Assembly (NCBI RefSeq): GCF_029525555.1
Contig: NZ_JAPDHZ010000004.1
Span: 960,443 to 1,024,442 of the forward strand
DNA from: Cohnella ginsengisoli
GTDB lineage: Bacteria > Bacillota > Bacilli > Paenibacillales > Paenibacillaceae
DNA: 64,000 nt
Direction of reading: 5' to 3'
The first letter of the stretch is position 1. Every line of letters starts with the position of its first letter. The notes below the pieces were generated by a model. That model was not told where the DNA came from, ran no database searches, and saw only the letters and a list, made by a program, of their open reading frames with translations. A program made the position numbers and the translations under genes. Below, piece by piece: positions 9,665 through 18,157 of this stretch.

Positions 9665-9863
9665 CGTGATTTTCCTTTCTGGTCTATCGTCTTTCTATGT
9701 GTATGTTCAAATGCTCTGTTTCGAAAGGGATAGATGCCTCATTTGGAAGCCGCGCGCCGGAGGACAATATCCTATTTTCCCTAAAGTCAGGCTGCTAACC
9801 AGCGCTTTGTTCTTGCGAGGTGAGTACGATGTGTTAGGAGATTTAAGGGGGGGAGGTCAAGGG
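9665..9863. other. Divergent control region, no clear promoter
   Basis: About 200 bases between the minus-strand GT4 operon and the plus-strand dehydrogenase operon. A frame of the dehydrogenase stays open through part of it, but no start there has a ribosome binding site. I found no convincing sigma-A or sigma-K promoter. Confidence 0.4.
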
Positions 9864-11141
9864 ATGAAGCTGAATGAATCCTACAAAGTCGCCGTCATCG
9901 GACTCGGATATGTCGGGCTCCCGCTAGCACGGCTATTTATCGAGAAGGGTCACACCGTCTTCGGAATCGACAAAGATGAATCTAAAATCCGCAAGCTTCA
10001 GACGATGCAGCCTTACTTGTCGGATATGTCTCGTAATGACCTGAAAACGATGTTCGCAAGTCACCGGTTTCATGTCGGCACCGCGTACGACACCATTTCC
10101 GAGGCCGACTGCATCGTTCTTTGCGTCCCGACGCCGACGAACGAGGACTACCAGCCCGACCTGCGTTTTGTTTTTAGCGCCATGAGACAGGCATTGCCGT
10201 TTTTGCGGCTAGGCCAATTGATCGTGTTGGAGAGTTCGACCTATCCAGGCACGACGGATGGGGAGCTTAAGCCGATCATCGAACAACGGGGATTTCGGGT
10301 AGGCGAAGATATATTCCTGGCTTATTCTCCGGAGCGGATCGATCCCGGACGCAGCCAACTGACATTGCAATCAATCCCTAAAGTGATCGGCGGGGTTACC
10401 GCAGCCTGCACGCGATACGCGGAACGGATCTATGGGACCCTATTCGATCAAGTCGTCACCGTCTCGAACGCCAAAACGGCGGAAATGACGAAACTGGTCG
10501 AGAATTGCCAACGATTCGTAAACATTTCGCTAATGAACGAACTGCTCAAAATAAGCGAAGCGCTGGGCATCAACCTCTGGGAGGTCATCGAAGCGGCCGG
10601 AACGAAACCCTACGGCTTCATGAAATATTATCCCGGTCCGGGAATCGGCGGACACTGCATCCCCGTCGATCCGATGTATCTCCTCTGGAAGGCCAAGCAG
10701 CATGACATCGAATTGCCTTTTATCTCGTTAAGTCATCGCGTTAACGTGGAGATGCCCGGGTATATCGCAGGCCGAATGGCCAAGAGCTTATCCCCGTTGA
10801 AGCTGGATGAATCGAATATTTTTGCCATCGGGGTCACGTACAAGCGGGACGTGAACGATCTAAGGGAGTCCATGGCCTTGAAGGTGGTTGAATCGTTGCT
10901 GGCGCAAGGGGCGAAAGTCAGCTTCTACGACCCCTATATTAACGAGATTACTGTCGCGGGCACGACGCTGAAGCGAAGCCCGTTAACGCTGAGAACGATC
11001 AAGCAGAAAGACTGCCTGCTCATTCTTACGGATCATTCTTCCATTCAGTACGAGGTTCTCGCCAAGCACGCCAAGCTGATCTTCGACACGCGGAACGCCA
11101 CGGCAGGCGTACGGGACAAAAAGAATATCGTCCTGCTCTAA
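9864..11141 (+). CDS. Nucleotide-sugar (UDP-glucose/UDP-HexNAc) 6-dehydrogenase
   Basis: 425 aa. It oxidises C6 of a UDP-sugar in two NAD-dependent steps to give a uronic acid precursor. Visible are the Rossmann loop GLGYVGLP (GxGxxG at residues 13-18), YSPERIDPG, the substrate helix VENCQRFVNISLMNEL, and the catalytic Cys265 in GIGGHCIPVDP. The C-terminal UDP-binding domain is complete. The start is ATG 9864 behind GGGAGG; the frame is open further upstream but lacks a binding site there. The pair with the following epimerase copies the ytcA-ytcB order of Bacillus spore-coat polysaccharide genes and also WbpA-type pathways. UDP-glucose and UDP-N-acetylglucosamine are both possible substrates. 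Confidence 0.9.
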   Translation: MKLNESYKVAVIGLGYVGLPLARLFIEKGHTVFGIDKDESKIRKLQTMQPYLSDMSRNDLKTMFASHRFHVGTAYDTISEADCIVLCVPTPTNEDYQPDLRFVFSAMRQALPFLRLGQLIVLESSTYPGTTDGELKPIIEQRGFRVGEDIFLAYSPERIDPGRSQLTLQSIPKVIGGVTAACTRYAERIYGTLFDQVVTVSNAKTAEMTKLVENCQRFVNISLMNELLKISEALGINLWEVIEAAGTKPYGFMKYYPGPGIGGHCIPVDPMYLLWKAKQHDIELPFISLSHRVNVEMPGYIAGRMAKSLSPLKLDESNIFAIGVTYKRDVNDLRESMALKVVESLLAQGAKVSFYDPYINEITVAGTTLKRSPLTLRTIKQKDCLLILTDHSSIQYEVLAKHAKLIFDTRNATAGVRDKKNIVLL

Positions 11142-11170
11142 TATCGGACAGGAGGAGGGCATCGTTCATC

Positions 11171-12138
11171 ATGAAGCTGCTTGTAACCGGAGGAGCGGGG
11201 TTCATCGGATCCCATCTGGTAAGCGCGCTGCTGCAGCAGGGCCATACGGTCTGGACGTTGGATGACCTCTCGGCTGGGAGGAGAGAGCTGCCGCCGGGTT
11301 GGGAGCACAACAAAAATCATATCTTCATTAAAGGCTCGATCTTGGATCGGGACGTATTGAAGCTGTGCATCGATCAAGTCGACGCCGTGTTTCACCTTGC
11401 CGCCATTCTAGGCGTGAAGAACACGGTGGAATCGCCCAAAAAAGTGATCGAAGGAAATCTGGACGGAACGAGGAACGTCCTTGAGCTTGCCTATGAACGG
11501 GGGGATCAAGGTCGTCTTCGCCTCGACTTCTGAAATCTATGGCAAAAATACGGAGCTGCCATTCTCGGAAACTTCGGATCGCGTATACGGCGCGCCTTCG
11601 ATACATCGCTGGTGTTATGCCACGGCCAAATCCATCGACGAACATCTTTGCTTCGCCTATGCGGAGACGGGGCTGCCGGTTACCGTCCTTCGTTATTTCA
11701 ATGCCTACGGTCCCGGCCAGACGAATTCGCGTTACGGCATGGTCGTTCCCCCGGTTTATTCAAGCGGCGCTGGCGGGCGAAGAACTCCAGGTATATGGCG
11801 ACGGCACGCAATCCCGCTGCTTTACTTATATTGACGACATGATCAGAGGCACCGTCAGCGCGCTGAAGCCCGAAGCGAACGGACTTGCGTTCAATATCGG
11901 TTCGAATCGCCCGATTCAGGTGCTGGCGCTCGCTCGCATGATCATCGCCATGACCGGGTCGACCTCTTCCGTTCAGTTGGTCCCCTATGAAAAAGCATAC
12001 GGCAAAGGCTACGAGGACATGAGAGCGCGAATTCCGGACTTAACGCGATCGAACGGTATCCTTGGCTTCGACCCGCAGGTCGCTTTGGAGGAAGGATTGG
12101 CCAGGACGATCGCCTGGTCCAGGAAGCATAAGACGTAA
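11171..12138 (+). CDS. NAD-dependent nucleotide-sugar epimerase/dehydratase (two frameshifts)
   Basis: Reconstructed at 321 aa, normal for extended SDR sugar epimerases. It shows GGAGFIGSH at residues 7-15 (NAD loop), FHLAA, the catalytic Ser/Thr strand ASTSEIYG, the YATAK active-site Tyr/Lys, LRYFNAYGPGQ and a late YIDD. It probably epimerises or decarboxylates the UDP-uronic acid made by the gene before it, as in ytcAB. Frame breaks are at G6 (11499-11504) and C5 (11748-11752); dropping one base each restores ERGIKVVF and VVPRFIQAALAG. The ribosome binding site is AGGAGG. It lies 29 bases after the dehydrogenase and 32 before a GT2 gene, so all are in one operon. Confidence 0.85.
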
Positions 12139-12170
12139 ACCGCCTGTCCGAAGGGAGGCTCGGCTGAAGC

Positions 12171-13340
12171 ATGACAAGTAGTCCGCTGGTTAGTGTCGTT
12201 ATTCCATGCTACAACTACGGCAAGTACTTGAATGCGACGATCGATAGTGTATTGTATTCGACCTTTCAGGACTTTGAGATTATTGTCGTGGACGATGGCT
12301 CGAACGATTCGGCGACCGTCGAAGTCATCAAGTCGCTAAAGGATAAACCGAAGACGCGCATCATTAGGCAATCTAATAAAGGGGTGGCTGCGGCCAGGAA
12401 TAACGGCATCGCAGCCGCGAAAGGAAAATACATTTTACCGCTCGACGCAGAAGATTTGATTCATCCCACCTTCATCGAGAAGGCGTTCTGGATCATGGAA
12501 TTTTATCCCCAAGTCGGTTTTGTCTCCAGTTGGGTCCAAGCCTTCGGCACCGAGAAGTGGACGAACGACTCGCCGCAATATAACTTTTATAACCAGCTGT
12601 TCCATAATCACGTTTGCGGAACGTCGGTTTTCCGGAAAGAGGCCTTTATTCAAGCCGGAGGGTACAAAAGCGGTTTTGTGGTCATGGGCTACGAGGATTG
12701 GGATTTTTGGATTTCGCTTGGCGAGAAGGGTTGGTATGGCTTTCAAATCTTCGAAAGGCTCTTTTACTATCGAAGGCATGGCCGATCGATGATTCATCAA
12801 GCGATCGAGCACCATGACGAGCTGGTCAAACAAATCCAAGGCCGTCACCCGGCGCTTTACCACCTGAATAATTTAGAAAAGCTGAGACAAACGTGGAACG
12901 ATTCGCCGGTGCTGCAATTGACGCCGCTGCTAGCGAAAAACAGCCCTTGGCACAGCTACCCGATCAAACCGATGCACCACAACCGAAAGCGTTGGCTGCT
13001 GATCATGCCTCTTATTCGCAGAGCGCAGCTCCAACCGGCGAGCCTGAATTTCATTGACGGCTTACATGCGGACCACCATGCGGTCACGATGGTCGCGACT
13101 CAATTTTTAACCGGTTCGAACATGGAGGAATTCGACTGGCTGACCGACGATATTTTTCACCTATCGTTATATGTGCCTAAAATCGAGCTTAAGCTCGACA
13201 TGATGGAGAGGATGATTTCAAAACTGATCGTCTCTCGCGGCATCGAACGCGTTTTCCTGCTAAGTTCCCGGCAAGGGCATTATTTGAGACCATATCTCGC
13301 CAAAAGCTTTCCGAACATACCGTTTGATATCGTAGATTAA
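12171..13340 (+). CDS. GT2 glycosyltransferase with an orphan half GT4 domain
   Basis: 389 aa. Residues 1-~250 are a GT-A, family 2 inverting transferase: SVVIPCYNYGKYLNATIDSV, VVDDGSNDS, NNGIAAAKGKYILPLDAEDL in place of the DxD motif, and GYEDWDFWISL where the family keeps its ED base. The last ~115 residues (from RKRWLLIMPLIRRAQLQPAS) look like the first half of a GT4 acceptor domain, including DDIFHL and the FLLSSRQGHYLRPYL strand, then stop at FPNIPFDIVD. The second half, with the donor site, is missing. It looks like the remains of a GT2-GT4 fusion, or a truncated gene. It is in the operon with the epimerase and the GT-D gene. Confidence 0.8.
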   Translation: MTSSPLVSVVIPCYNYGKYLNATIDSVLYSTFQDFEIIVVDDGSNDSATVEVIKSLKDKPKTRIIRQSNKGVAAARNNGIAAAKGKYILPLDAEDLIHPTFIEKAFWIMEFYPQVGFVSSWVQAFGTEKWTNDSPQYNFYNQLFHNHVCGTSVFRKEAFIQAGGYKSGFVVMGYEDWDFWISLGEKGWYGFQIFERLFYYRRHGRSMIHQAIEHHDELVKQIQGRHPALYHLNNLEKLRQTWNDSPVLQLTPLLAKNSPWHSYPIKPMHHNRKRWLLIMPLIRRAQLQPASLNFIDGLHADHHAVTMVATQFLTGSNMEEFDWLTDDIFHLSLYVPKIELKLDMMERMISKLIVSRGIERVFLLSSRQGHYLRPYLAKSFPNIPFDIVD

Positions 13341-13353
13341 GGGAGAGGGTTAT

Positions 13354-14088
13354 ATGGAATATATCGATTATCGGTATTTTACGAAAGATTTCTCCTATGA
13401 AAAGTATATGCTGACGATCGATGAGGTCATTGAATGCATCGATACGGCTGTCCAGCAGCGCAAGCCTTATTCGCTCGCGAGATTCGGCCACGCGGAGATT
13501 GCCGAGCTGCGGGAAATTCCCGATTTGTATCAGAACATGACCTATTACCGCCACTATAACGGATTAGAAAACCAGGACGTTCGCGTCGAACTGATCAAGG
13601 CGTTCCTGTCCGCGACGACGGTAGGCGTTCTGCCCACCTTTGCGGACATGTCGGGCGCAGCGCAATCCAGACAAACTTTCGTCAAGCTAGGCCTCGGCTT
13701 TCATACGATTTGTTCCGCTTGGATTACGCACCGAATCGCCGAGCTGCCGAACTTCTGGAATTGGATGAAGCAGTATCGGGTCATGCTTGTAGGCAGGAGA
13801 GCGGAGGAAGCGGCGCCGGTATTCGGCAGGAACGGCGTGCATGTCGCGGGCGCGGTCGATCTGGAAGGATATGCGCAGCTGGAGTCCGCTTACGAGCAGA
13901 TCGCCGGCAACGATGACTGGCAGATTGCGATTATATCCGCGGGCGTTCCCGCTACGATCCTCGCCCCTCGACTGGCAGCCACGACGGGCAAAGTCGCGAT
14001 CGACTTTGGCCATGCGCTCGATTTGATCCTGGACGGCGAACGGTTCGATTTCGAAGCGTTGGTCAAAAAGCTGGGAGGCATGGGATGA
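13354..14088 (+). CDS. GT-D fold glycosyltransferase-like protein
   Basis: 244 aa, intact. An early SLARFGHAEI motif (the family's RFGxGE-like site), a hydrophobic strand VMLVGRRAEEAAPVF, and a closing GKVAIDFGHALD block match proteins annotated as GT-D fold glycosyltransferases, a class known from work on serine-rich-repeat glycoprotein sugars. The start is ATG 13354 after GGGAGAGG. The stop overlaps the next GT2 start (ATGA), so translation is coupled. The second copy at 16218-16986 shares the same end block. The reaction is inferred from family. Confidence 0.75.
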   Translation: MEYIDYRYFTKDFSYEKYMLTIDEVIECIDTAVQQRKPYSLARFGHAEIAELREIPDLYQNMTYYRHYNGLENQDVRVELIKAFLSATTVGVLPTFADMSGAAQSRQTFVKLGLGFHTICSAWITHRIAELPNFWNWMKQYRVMLVGRRAEEAAPVFGRNGVHVAGAVDLEGYAQLESAYEQIAGNDDWQIAIISAGVPATILAPRLAATTGKVAIDFGHALDLILDGERFDFEALVKKLGGMG

Positions 14089-14870
14089 ATGCCGAAGTAA
14101 CCGTTCTGATCCCGACCTATAACAGCGGAAGCTTCCTCCAAGAAGCGCTAAACAGCGTATATAGTCAAACCTACGCCAATTGGAAGCTCATTATCGTCGA
14201 CGATGCCTCCACGGATACGAGTATTTCGCAGCTCCGCCCTTTGTTGTCGGACAACCGCGTTACCTATATTCGCAATGGACAAAATCTAGGCCAATCCAAA
14301 AGCATGAATCTCGGATTGGCGGTAACGACGACGCCTTACGTGATCCAGCTGGATGCGGACGATTTGCTGTTTCCTTATACGCTTGAAGTGCTGGTGGCCG
14401 AAGCCCGGAAGCAGCCGGAGCACGTGGGGCTTATCAGCGGCAATATCAATTCGGTTTCATTCGATGCGAACGGGAACTTTTATTTCAATATTTTGACTAA
14501 GAATCGCTCCTTTCAGGATAAATACGATTTTCTTCTCTCCAACATGTCGCAATGGCCTCGGTTTTACCGGACCTCCACGCTGAAGGCCATCGGCGGCTGG
14601 CCGACGGACGATCCGTTCGAAGGCAGATACATGGAGGATAAGCGTGTTCTTATGCGTCTTATCGAGGTCGCTCATTTCCATTGGATCGACGTGCCGCTGT
14701 ACATCCATCGGCGTCATGAGCGCAACCAAACGAACTTGGTCGACATCTACCGGCAAATTACCGAATGGAACATTCGCGACGCGCTTAAACGGTGGGGCGA
14801 CGAGTTCGATCCGGTCTTTACGGTCGATCAAAACGGATGGATTAAAATCGTAGATGTCATTCGCAAATAA
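14085..14870 (+). CDS. GT2 family glycosyltransferase
   Basis: 261 aa, intact GT-A fold. It shows VLIPTYNSGSFLQEALNSVY, IIVDDASTD for the nucleotide, LDADDL as the metal-binding DxD, and MEDKRVLMRLIE near the catalytic base position. It has no membrane segment, so it acts in the cytoplasm on a lipid- or protein-linked acceptor. It is the last gene of the plus-strand glycan operon 9864-14870; a terminator follows. It begins inside the stop of the GT-D gene. Confidence 0.88.
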   Translation: MNAEVTVLIPTYNSGSFLQEALNSVYSQTYANWKLIIVDDASTDTSISQLRPLLSDNRVTYIRNGQNLGQSKSMNLGLAVTTTPYVIQLDADDLLFPYTLEVLVAEARKQPEHVGLISGNINSVSFDANGNFYFNILTKNRSFQDKYDFLLSNMSQWPRFYRTSTLKAIGGWPTDDPFEGRYMEDKRVLMRLIEVAHFHWIDVPLYIHRRHERNQTNLVDIYRQITEWNIRDALKRWGDEFDPVFTVDQNGWIKIVDVIRK

Positions 14871-14884
14871 ATACGTTCGCCGTG

Positions 14885-14923
14885 AATAAGCAGGAGCGCC
14901 GCGCTTGATGCTTCCTGCTTATT
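14885..14923 (+). terminator. Terminator of the glycan operon
   Basis: AATAAGCAGGA pairs perfectly with TCCTGCTTATT, 11 bp, followed by TTAC. It stands directly behind the last GT2 gene. Confidence 0.7.
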
Positions 14924-14967
14924 TACAATGCTTGACGGCAGGGATCGATCATTTCACGGCAATGAAA

Positions 14968-14997
14968 AAAACGCTCGGCGCCAGGCGCCAGCGTTTC
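14968..14997 (-). terminator. Terminator of galE
   Basis: Read on the minus strand it is AAACGCTGGCGCC, a two-base loop, GGCGCCGAGCGTTT with one bulge, then a run of T residues: a classic rho-independent terminator just beyond galE. Confidence 0.85.
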
Positions 14998-15021
14998 AAT
15001 AGCCATGATGCGGAAGAAGCA

Positions 15022-16035
15022 TTAATCCGAATAGCCTTGAGGGTTCCCGGATTGCCAACGCCATGCGTCTGCGCACATGTCCTCCAGCGTCTTTTCTGCG
15101 CGCCAGTCAAGTTCCGCCGACGCTTTCTGCGGATCTGCATAGCTCACGGCAACGTCGCCAGGGCGCCGGTTCACCACTTGATAAGGCACGGACCTGCCCG
15201 ACATGCGCTCGAACGTATCGATAAGCTCGAGCACGCTGTATCCTCTTCCGGTCCCCAGATTATACGCGTCTGCTCCTGTGGTGCGTATAACTTTCTGCAA
15301 TGCCTTGACATGGCCTCGTGCGAGATCGACCACATGAATGTAATCTCGGACGCCGGTGCCGTCAGCCGTCGGATAGTCGTCGCCGAAGACGTTCAGAATG
15401 TCAATGTGGCCCGCAGCAACTTGCGTTAGGTAAGGCATGATATTGGTTCTCAGACCCGTCGGGTCTTCTCCGATCCGGCCGCTCGGATGGGCGCCGGTGG
15501 GATTGAAATAGCGTAATAAAGAGATGCTCCATTCCGGATCGGCAGCGGATAGATCCCGCAAAATCTCTTCAACGATCAGCTTCGTCCGGCCGTAAGGGTT
15601 GGTCGCCTGAAGCGGCTCATTCTCCCGAATCGGAACCCGCTTCGCATTCCCGTAGATGGTCGCGGAAGAGCTGAAAACCATATTTTTAACGTTATGCTTT
15701 TGCATCAGTTCGCATAGGATCAGCGTCCCGGTAATATTGGTACGGTAATACTCGAGCGGGTGTTTGACCGATTGTTCCACGGACTTCAACCCGGCGAAAT
15801 GAATGACGGCCTCGATCTTATGCGCCGTGAAAATACGGTCCATGGCTTCGCGGTCCAACAGATCCGCTTGATAGAACCGAAGGCTTTTCCCTGATAACTC
15901 CTGAACGCGCTTCAAGGCTTCCGGCTTGCTGTTCGATAAGTTATCGGCCACGACGATGTCGTAACCTTCTTGAAGCAGCTCCAGGCACGTATGGCTCCCG
16001 ATAAAGCCCGCTCCTCCGGTAAGTAAAATGGACAT
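15022..16035 (-). CDS. galE: UDP-glucose 4-epimerase
   Basis: 337 aa, full length. It interconverts UDP-glucose and UDP-galactose with bound NAD (Leloir pathway, and UDP-galactose supply for glycans). It shows GGAGFIGSH (7-15), HFAGLKSVEQS, catalytic Ser124 in SSSATIYG, Tyr148 and Lys152 in NPYGRTK, RYFNPTGAH, and GVRDYIHVVDLA. The start is ATG 16035 with AAAGGAG upstream. It is monocistronic with its own terminator. Placed among transferases, it probably feeds galactosyl units to the glycan, and could also serve the GH36 galactoside pathway further on. Confidence 0.95.
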   Translation of the reverse strand: MSILLTGGAGFIGSHTCLELLQEGYDIVVADNLSNSKPEALKRVQELSGKSLRFYQADLLDREAMDRIFTAHKIEAVIHFAGLKSVEQSVKHPLEYYRTNITGTLILCELMQKHNVKNMVFSSSATIYGNAKRVPIRENEPLQATNPYGRTKLIVEEILRDLSAADPEWSISLLRYFNPTGAHPSGRIGEDPTGLRTNIMPYLTQVAAGHIDILNVFGDDYPTADGTGVRDYIHVVDLARGHVKALQKVIRTTGADAYNLGTGRGYSVLELIDTFERMSGRSVPYQVVNRRPGDVAVSYADPQKASAELDWRAEKTLEDMCADAWRWQSGNPQGYSD

Positions 16036-16092
16036 GAACCGAACGCTCCTTTACATCCATCGTTTAGCGCATTGTATTCATGTCGAATCGAA

Positions 16093-16111
16093 CGGTTACG
16101 CATCGTAACCG
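16093..16111. promoter_or_regulatory. Perfect inverted repeat, possible operator
   Basis: CGGTTACG and CGTAACCG flank a three-base CAT, giving a perfect 8+8 palindrome in the space between divergent galE and the second GT-D gene, 58 bases from the galE start. It could be a repressor site for galE. Confidence 0.4.
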
Positions 16112-16217
16112 AATCGGTGAATTCGTCCAGAATTGGGGAATGGCATTTGCCGTTTCCTCATCCGTTCATTTTTCATAGGGTAAAGGAGACGGACTTGGTC
16201 GAAAAGAGGGGATTTGA

Positions 16218-16986
16218 TTGACATATATCGAATTGAATACCGGACAATTAATGGATAAAATCCTGCATGCGTTAGCGCATCGCTTGCCGCTGTCCGTCAT
16301 ATCCGTTGGGGTGACGGAAGCTCATGTGTTGGCCCAGTATACCGTCTATTCCGAGGCGCTATTCATGAATCATCCGGAGGCCGACGTGGAGAATCGGTCC
16401 ACGGTCACCAGGGGGCATACGCATCGCGGGATTCGTTTCCCTAACATTGAAGCTCGCGATGCCGCCATGGAGGCTGTACGGAAGGCGGATATCGTAGGGA
16501 TCTCCATCAGGGTTACCCGTTCCGGGGGAATTAACCAGGCAAGTATTCGAAGCCTATGGTTATAAACCGACCTTGATATTCGAAGCCTACACCCGACGGG
16601 TGATCATGTTGTCCCAGCAGCGAAAATTCTACGACATGCTGAGGAATCGTAAAGTGATCGTCGTCTGCAGTTATGCGGACGAGGTCAAGCATGCGTTGGA
16701 ATCCGCGTTAGCCGAACAACTCGGCTTCGAAGTTACCGGCGCCGTCAAAATCAATCAATATGAGGACATCCCGCGCGTGAAGCAGGAAATAAGCGCGATC
16801 GATTTTGACTTGTGTTTGATCGCCGCGGGCATCAACGCCGTTATTCTTGCGAGTTATATCGCAAGTTCGTTAGGAAAGGTCGCCTTCGATATCGGACAGG
16901 GCATGGAAACGTTGATTACCGGAAAAATCGAGGGGGAAGATTGGCTATCTACGCAAGTAAGCATGTCCACTCTTCTGGAAATGTAA
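16218..16986 (+). CDS. Second GT-D fold glycosyltransferase-like protein (one frameshift)
   Basis: Reconstructed at 255 aa. The N-terminal part (LPLSVISVGVTEAHVLAQY) takes the place of the RFGxGE block of its neighbour at 13354-14088, and the end GKVAFDIGQGMETL matches that protein's GKVAIDFGHALD. A middle strand VIVVCSYADEV parallels VMLVGRRAEE. The frame breaks at G5 (16524-16528); dropping one G gives RSGELTRQVFEAYGYKPTL. The start is TTG 16218 behind GAGGGG. It stands alone between galE and a methyltransferase. The changed N-terminal motif suggests a different sugar or acceptor. Confidence 0.65.
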
Positions 16987-17020
16987 CGAATTTTTTCAAG
17001 AAAAAAATGCTGCAAATCGC

Positions 17021-17065
17021 CTTCCCTTCCGGCACACGGAATAATCGCCCGCTCCGGAAGGGAAG
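17021..17065. terminator. Hairpin between converging genes
   Basis: CTTCCCTTCCGG pairs with CCGGAAGGGAAG, 12 bp with a 21-base loop, between the converging GT-D and methyltransferase genes. It is a likely two-way terminator though the loop is long. Confidence 0.6.
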
Positions 17066-17076
17066 CTCACTTGTAT

Positions 17077-17808
17077 TTAGATGATACGCATTATATTCTT
17101 CCTGACTTCCCGGGATTCCAGCAGCGCCGATTTTGCATGATAAGGATCGTTATTTCCCAGCACGAGCAACGACGTTCGTTTGGTATGGGTAATGTTTTCG
17201 GATACGGTCAGTCCCGCGAATTTAATATCGAAGGCGAAGGAACGGAACAGCGTTGCGAGTTCATCCAGATTCCATTCTCGTACGTGGGATGGATTTGGAG
17301 GCGGTCCCCTATGATCGGCTCCTTGCTCAATGTCTCTTTCCGGCGTAGACAACAGACATACGGCAGCATGTTCCATCCACTCTTTCAGATTACATAGAAA
17401 ATGGACCGGTTGAACCAAATGTTCGATCACGTCCGCGCAAACAAGAATAGCGTCTTTGAGGATCGACTTTTCAAAATTCAGCTTGTGCCTGCTGTCAAGA
17501 TTATGTTCAAGCCACGTTCCAAAGGGGTACATGCTCCGGCTAGCTTGCAGATTTTCGCCGTAATCGATTCCGATGATTTGAAAATCAGGGTACAACTTGA
17601 CTAACTTCGATGCGGTCCCGCAGCCTATATCGATCACGTATTTACATCTTAATGTCATTCCCAATTCGCGCGCCAGTGCATAAACCTGAGGCTGCCATAC
17701 GCCTTCCATCAAGGTATCATAACAATACCGAGGCTGTTCACGGGACACGTATCCGCTTTTTAGGTAATAGTTTTTCCTGACCGCTTGTTGGAAGAACGGA
17801 TGATCCAA
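17077..17808 (-). CDS. Class I SAM-dependent methyltransferase
   Basis: 243 aa, intact. YVIDIGCGTASKL is SAM-binding motif I, IIGIDYG the acidic end of strand 2, and CADVIEHL motif III/IV in the Methyltransf_11/12 style. It transfers a methyl group from SAM; the acceptor is unknown but its place at the edge of the glycan locus fits O-methylation of a sugar. The start is TTG 17808 with AAAGGAGA seven bases upstream. It is monocistronic and converges on the GT-D gene. Confidence 0.8.
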   Translation of the reverse strand: MDHPFFQQAVRKNYYLKSGYVSREQPRYCYDTLMEGVWQPQVYALARELGMTLRCKYVIDIGCGTASKLVKLYPDFQIIGIDYGENLQASRSMYPFGTWLEHNLDSRHKLNFEKSILKDAILVCADVIEHLVQPVHFLCNLKEWMEHAAVCLLSTPERDIEQGADHRGPPPNPSHVREWNLDELATLFRSFAFDIKFAGLTVSENITHTKRTSLLVLGNNDPYHAKSALLESREVRKNIMRII

Positions 17809-18157
17809 TCGAATCTCTCCTTTTTCACATTCACGCTTGAAATGCGATAACCTGTCGATAGGTCATTTTATTCGTAACCGTTAAGACTTGTCCGGGCTTA
17901 GAGAGCGGGAATACGCCCTAGTTTTCAACGCGGCGATTCAGCAGGATTTCCAGTGATGGAACAATGGAGGGTATCCAAATGACAGAACATGGGCTTAGAA
18001 CATGATCTGTTAAGAGTCAGTTAATAGATTGTTTATTTTTCCATGTTATTTTCATTGTAGATCCTCAATTGACGCTTTCCATCAAAAAGGAGATGGGATA
18101 CTGCCATATTCGGTACCTGATTCATTTTTTTCAAACTGAAAGGAGAAATCCATCCCG
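17809..18157. other. Intergenic region without a supported gene
   Basis: About 350 bases between divergent genes. It holds an 8-codon frame with a ribosome binding site (ATG at 17978, MTEHGLRT) and a TTGACG near 18071, but no matched -10. Nothing else is supported. Confidence 0.35.

Noticed and set aside
9657..9863. A longer N-terminus for the nucleotide-sugar dehydrogenase
   Set aside because: No ribosome binding site, and the family starts only a few residues before the GxGxxG loop, as from ATG 9864.
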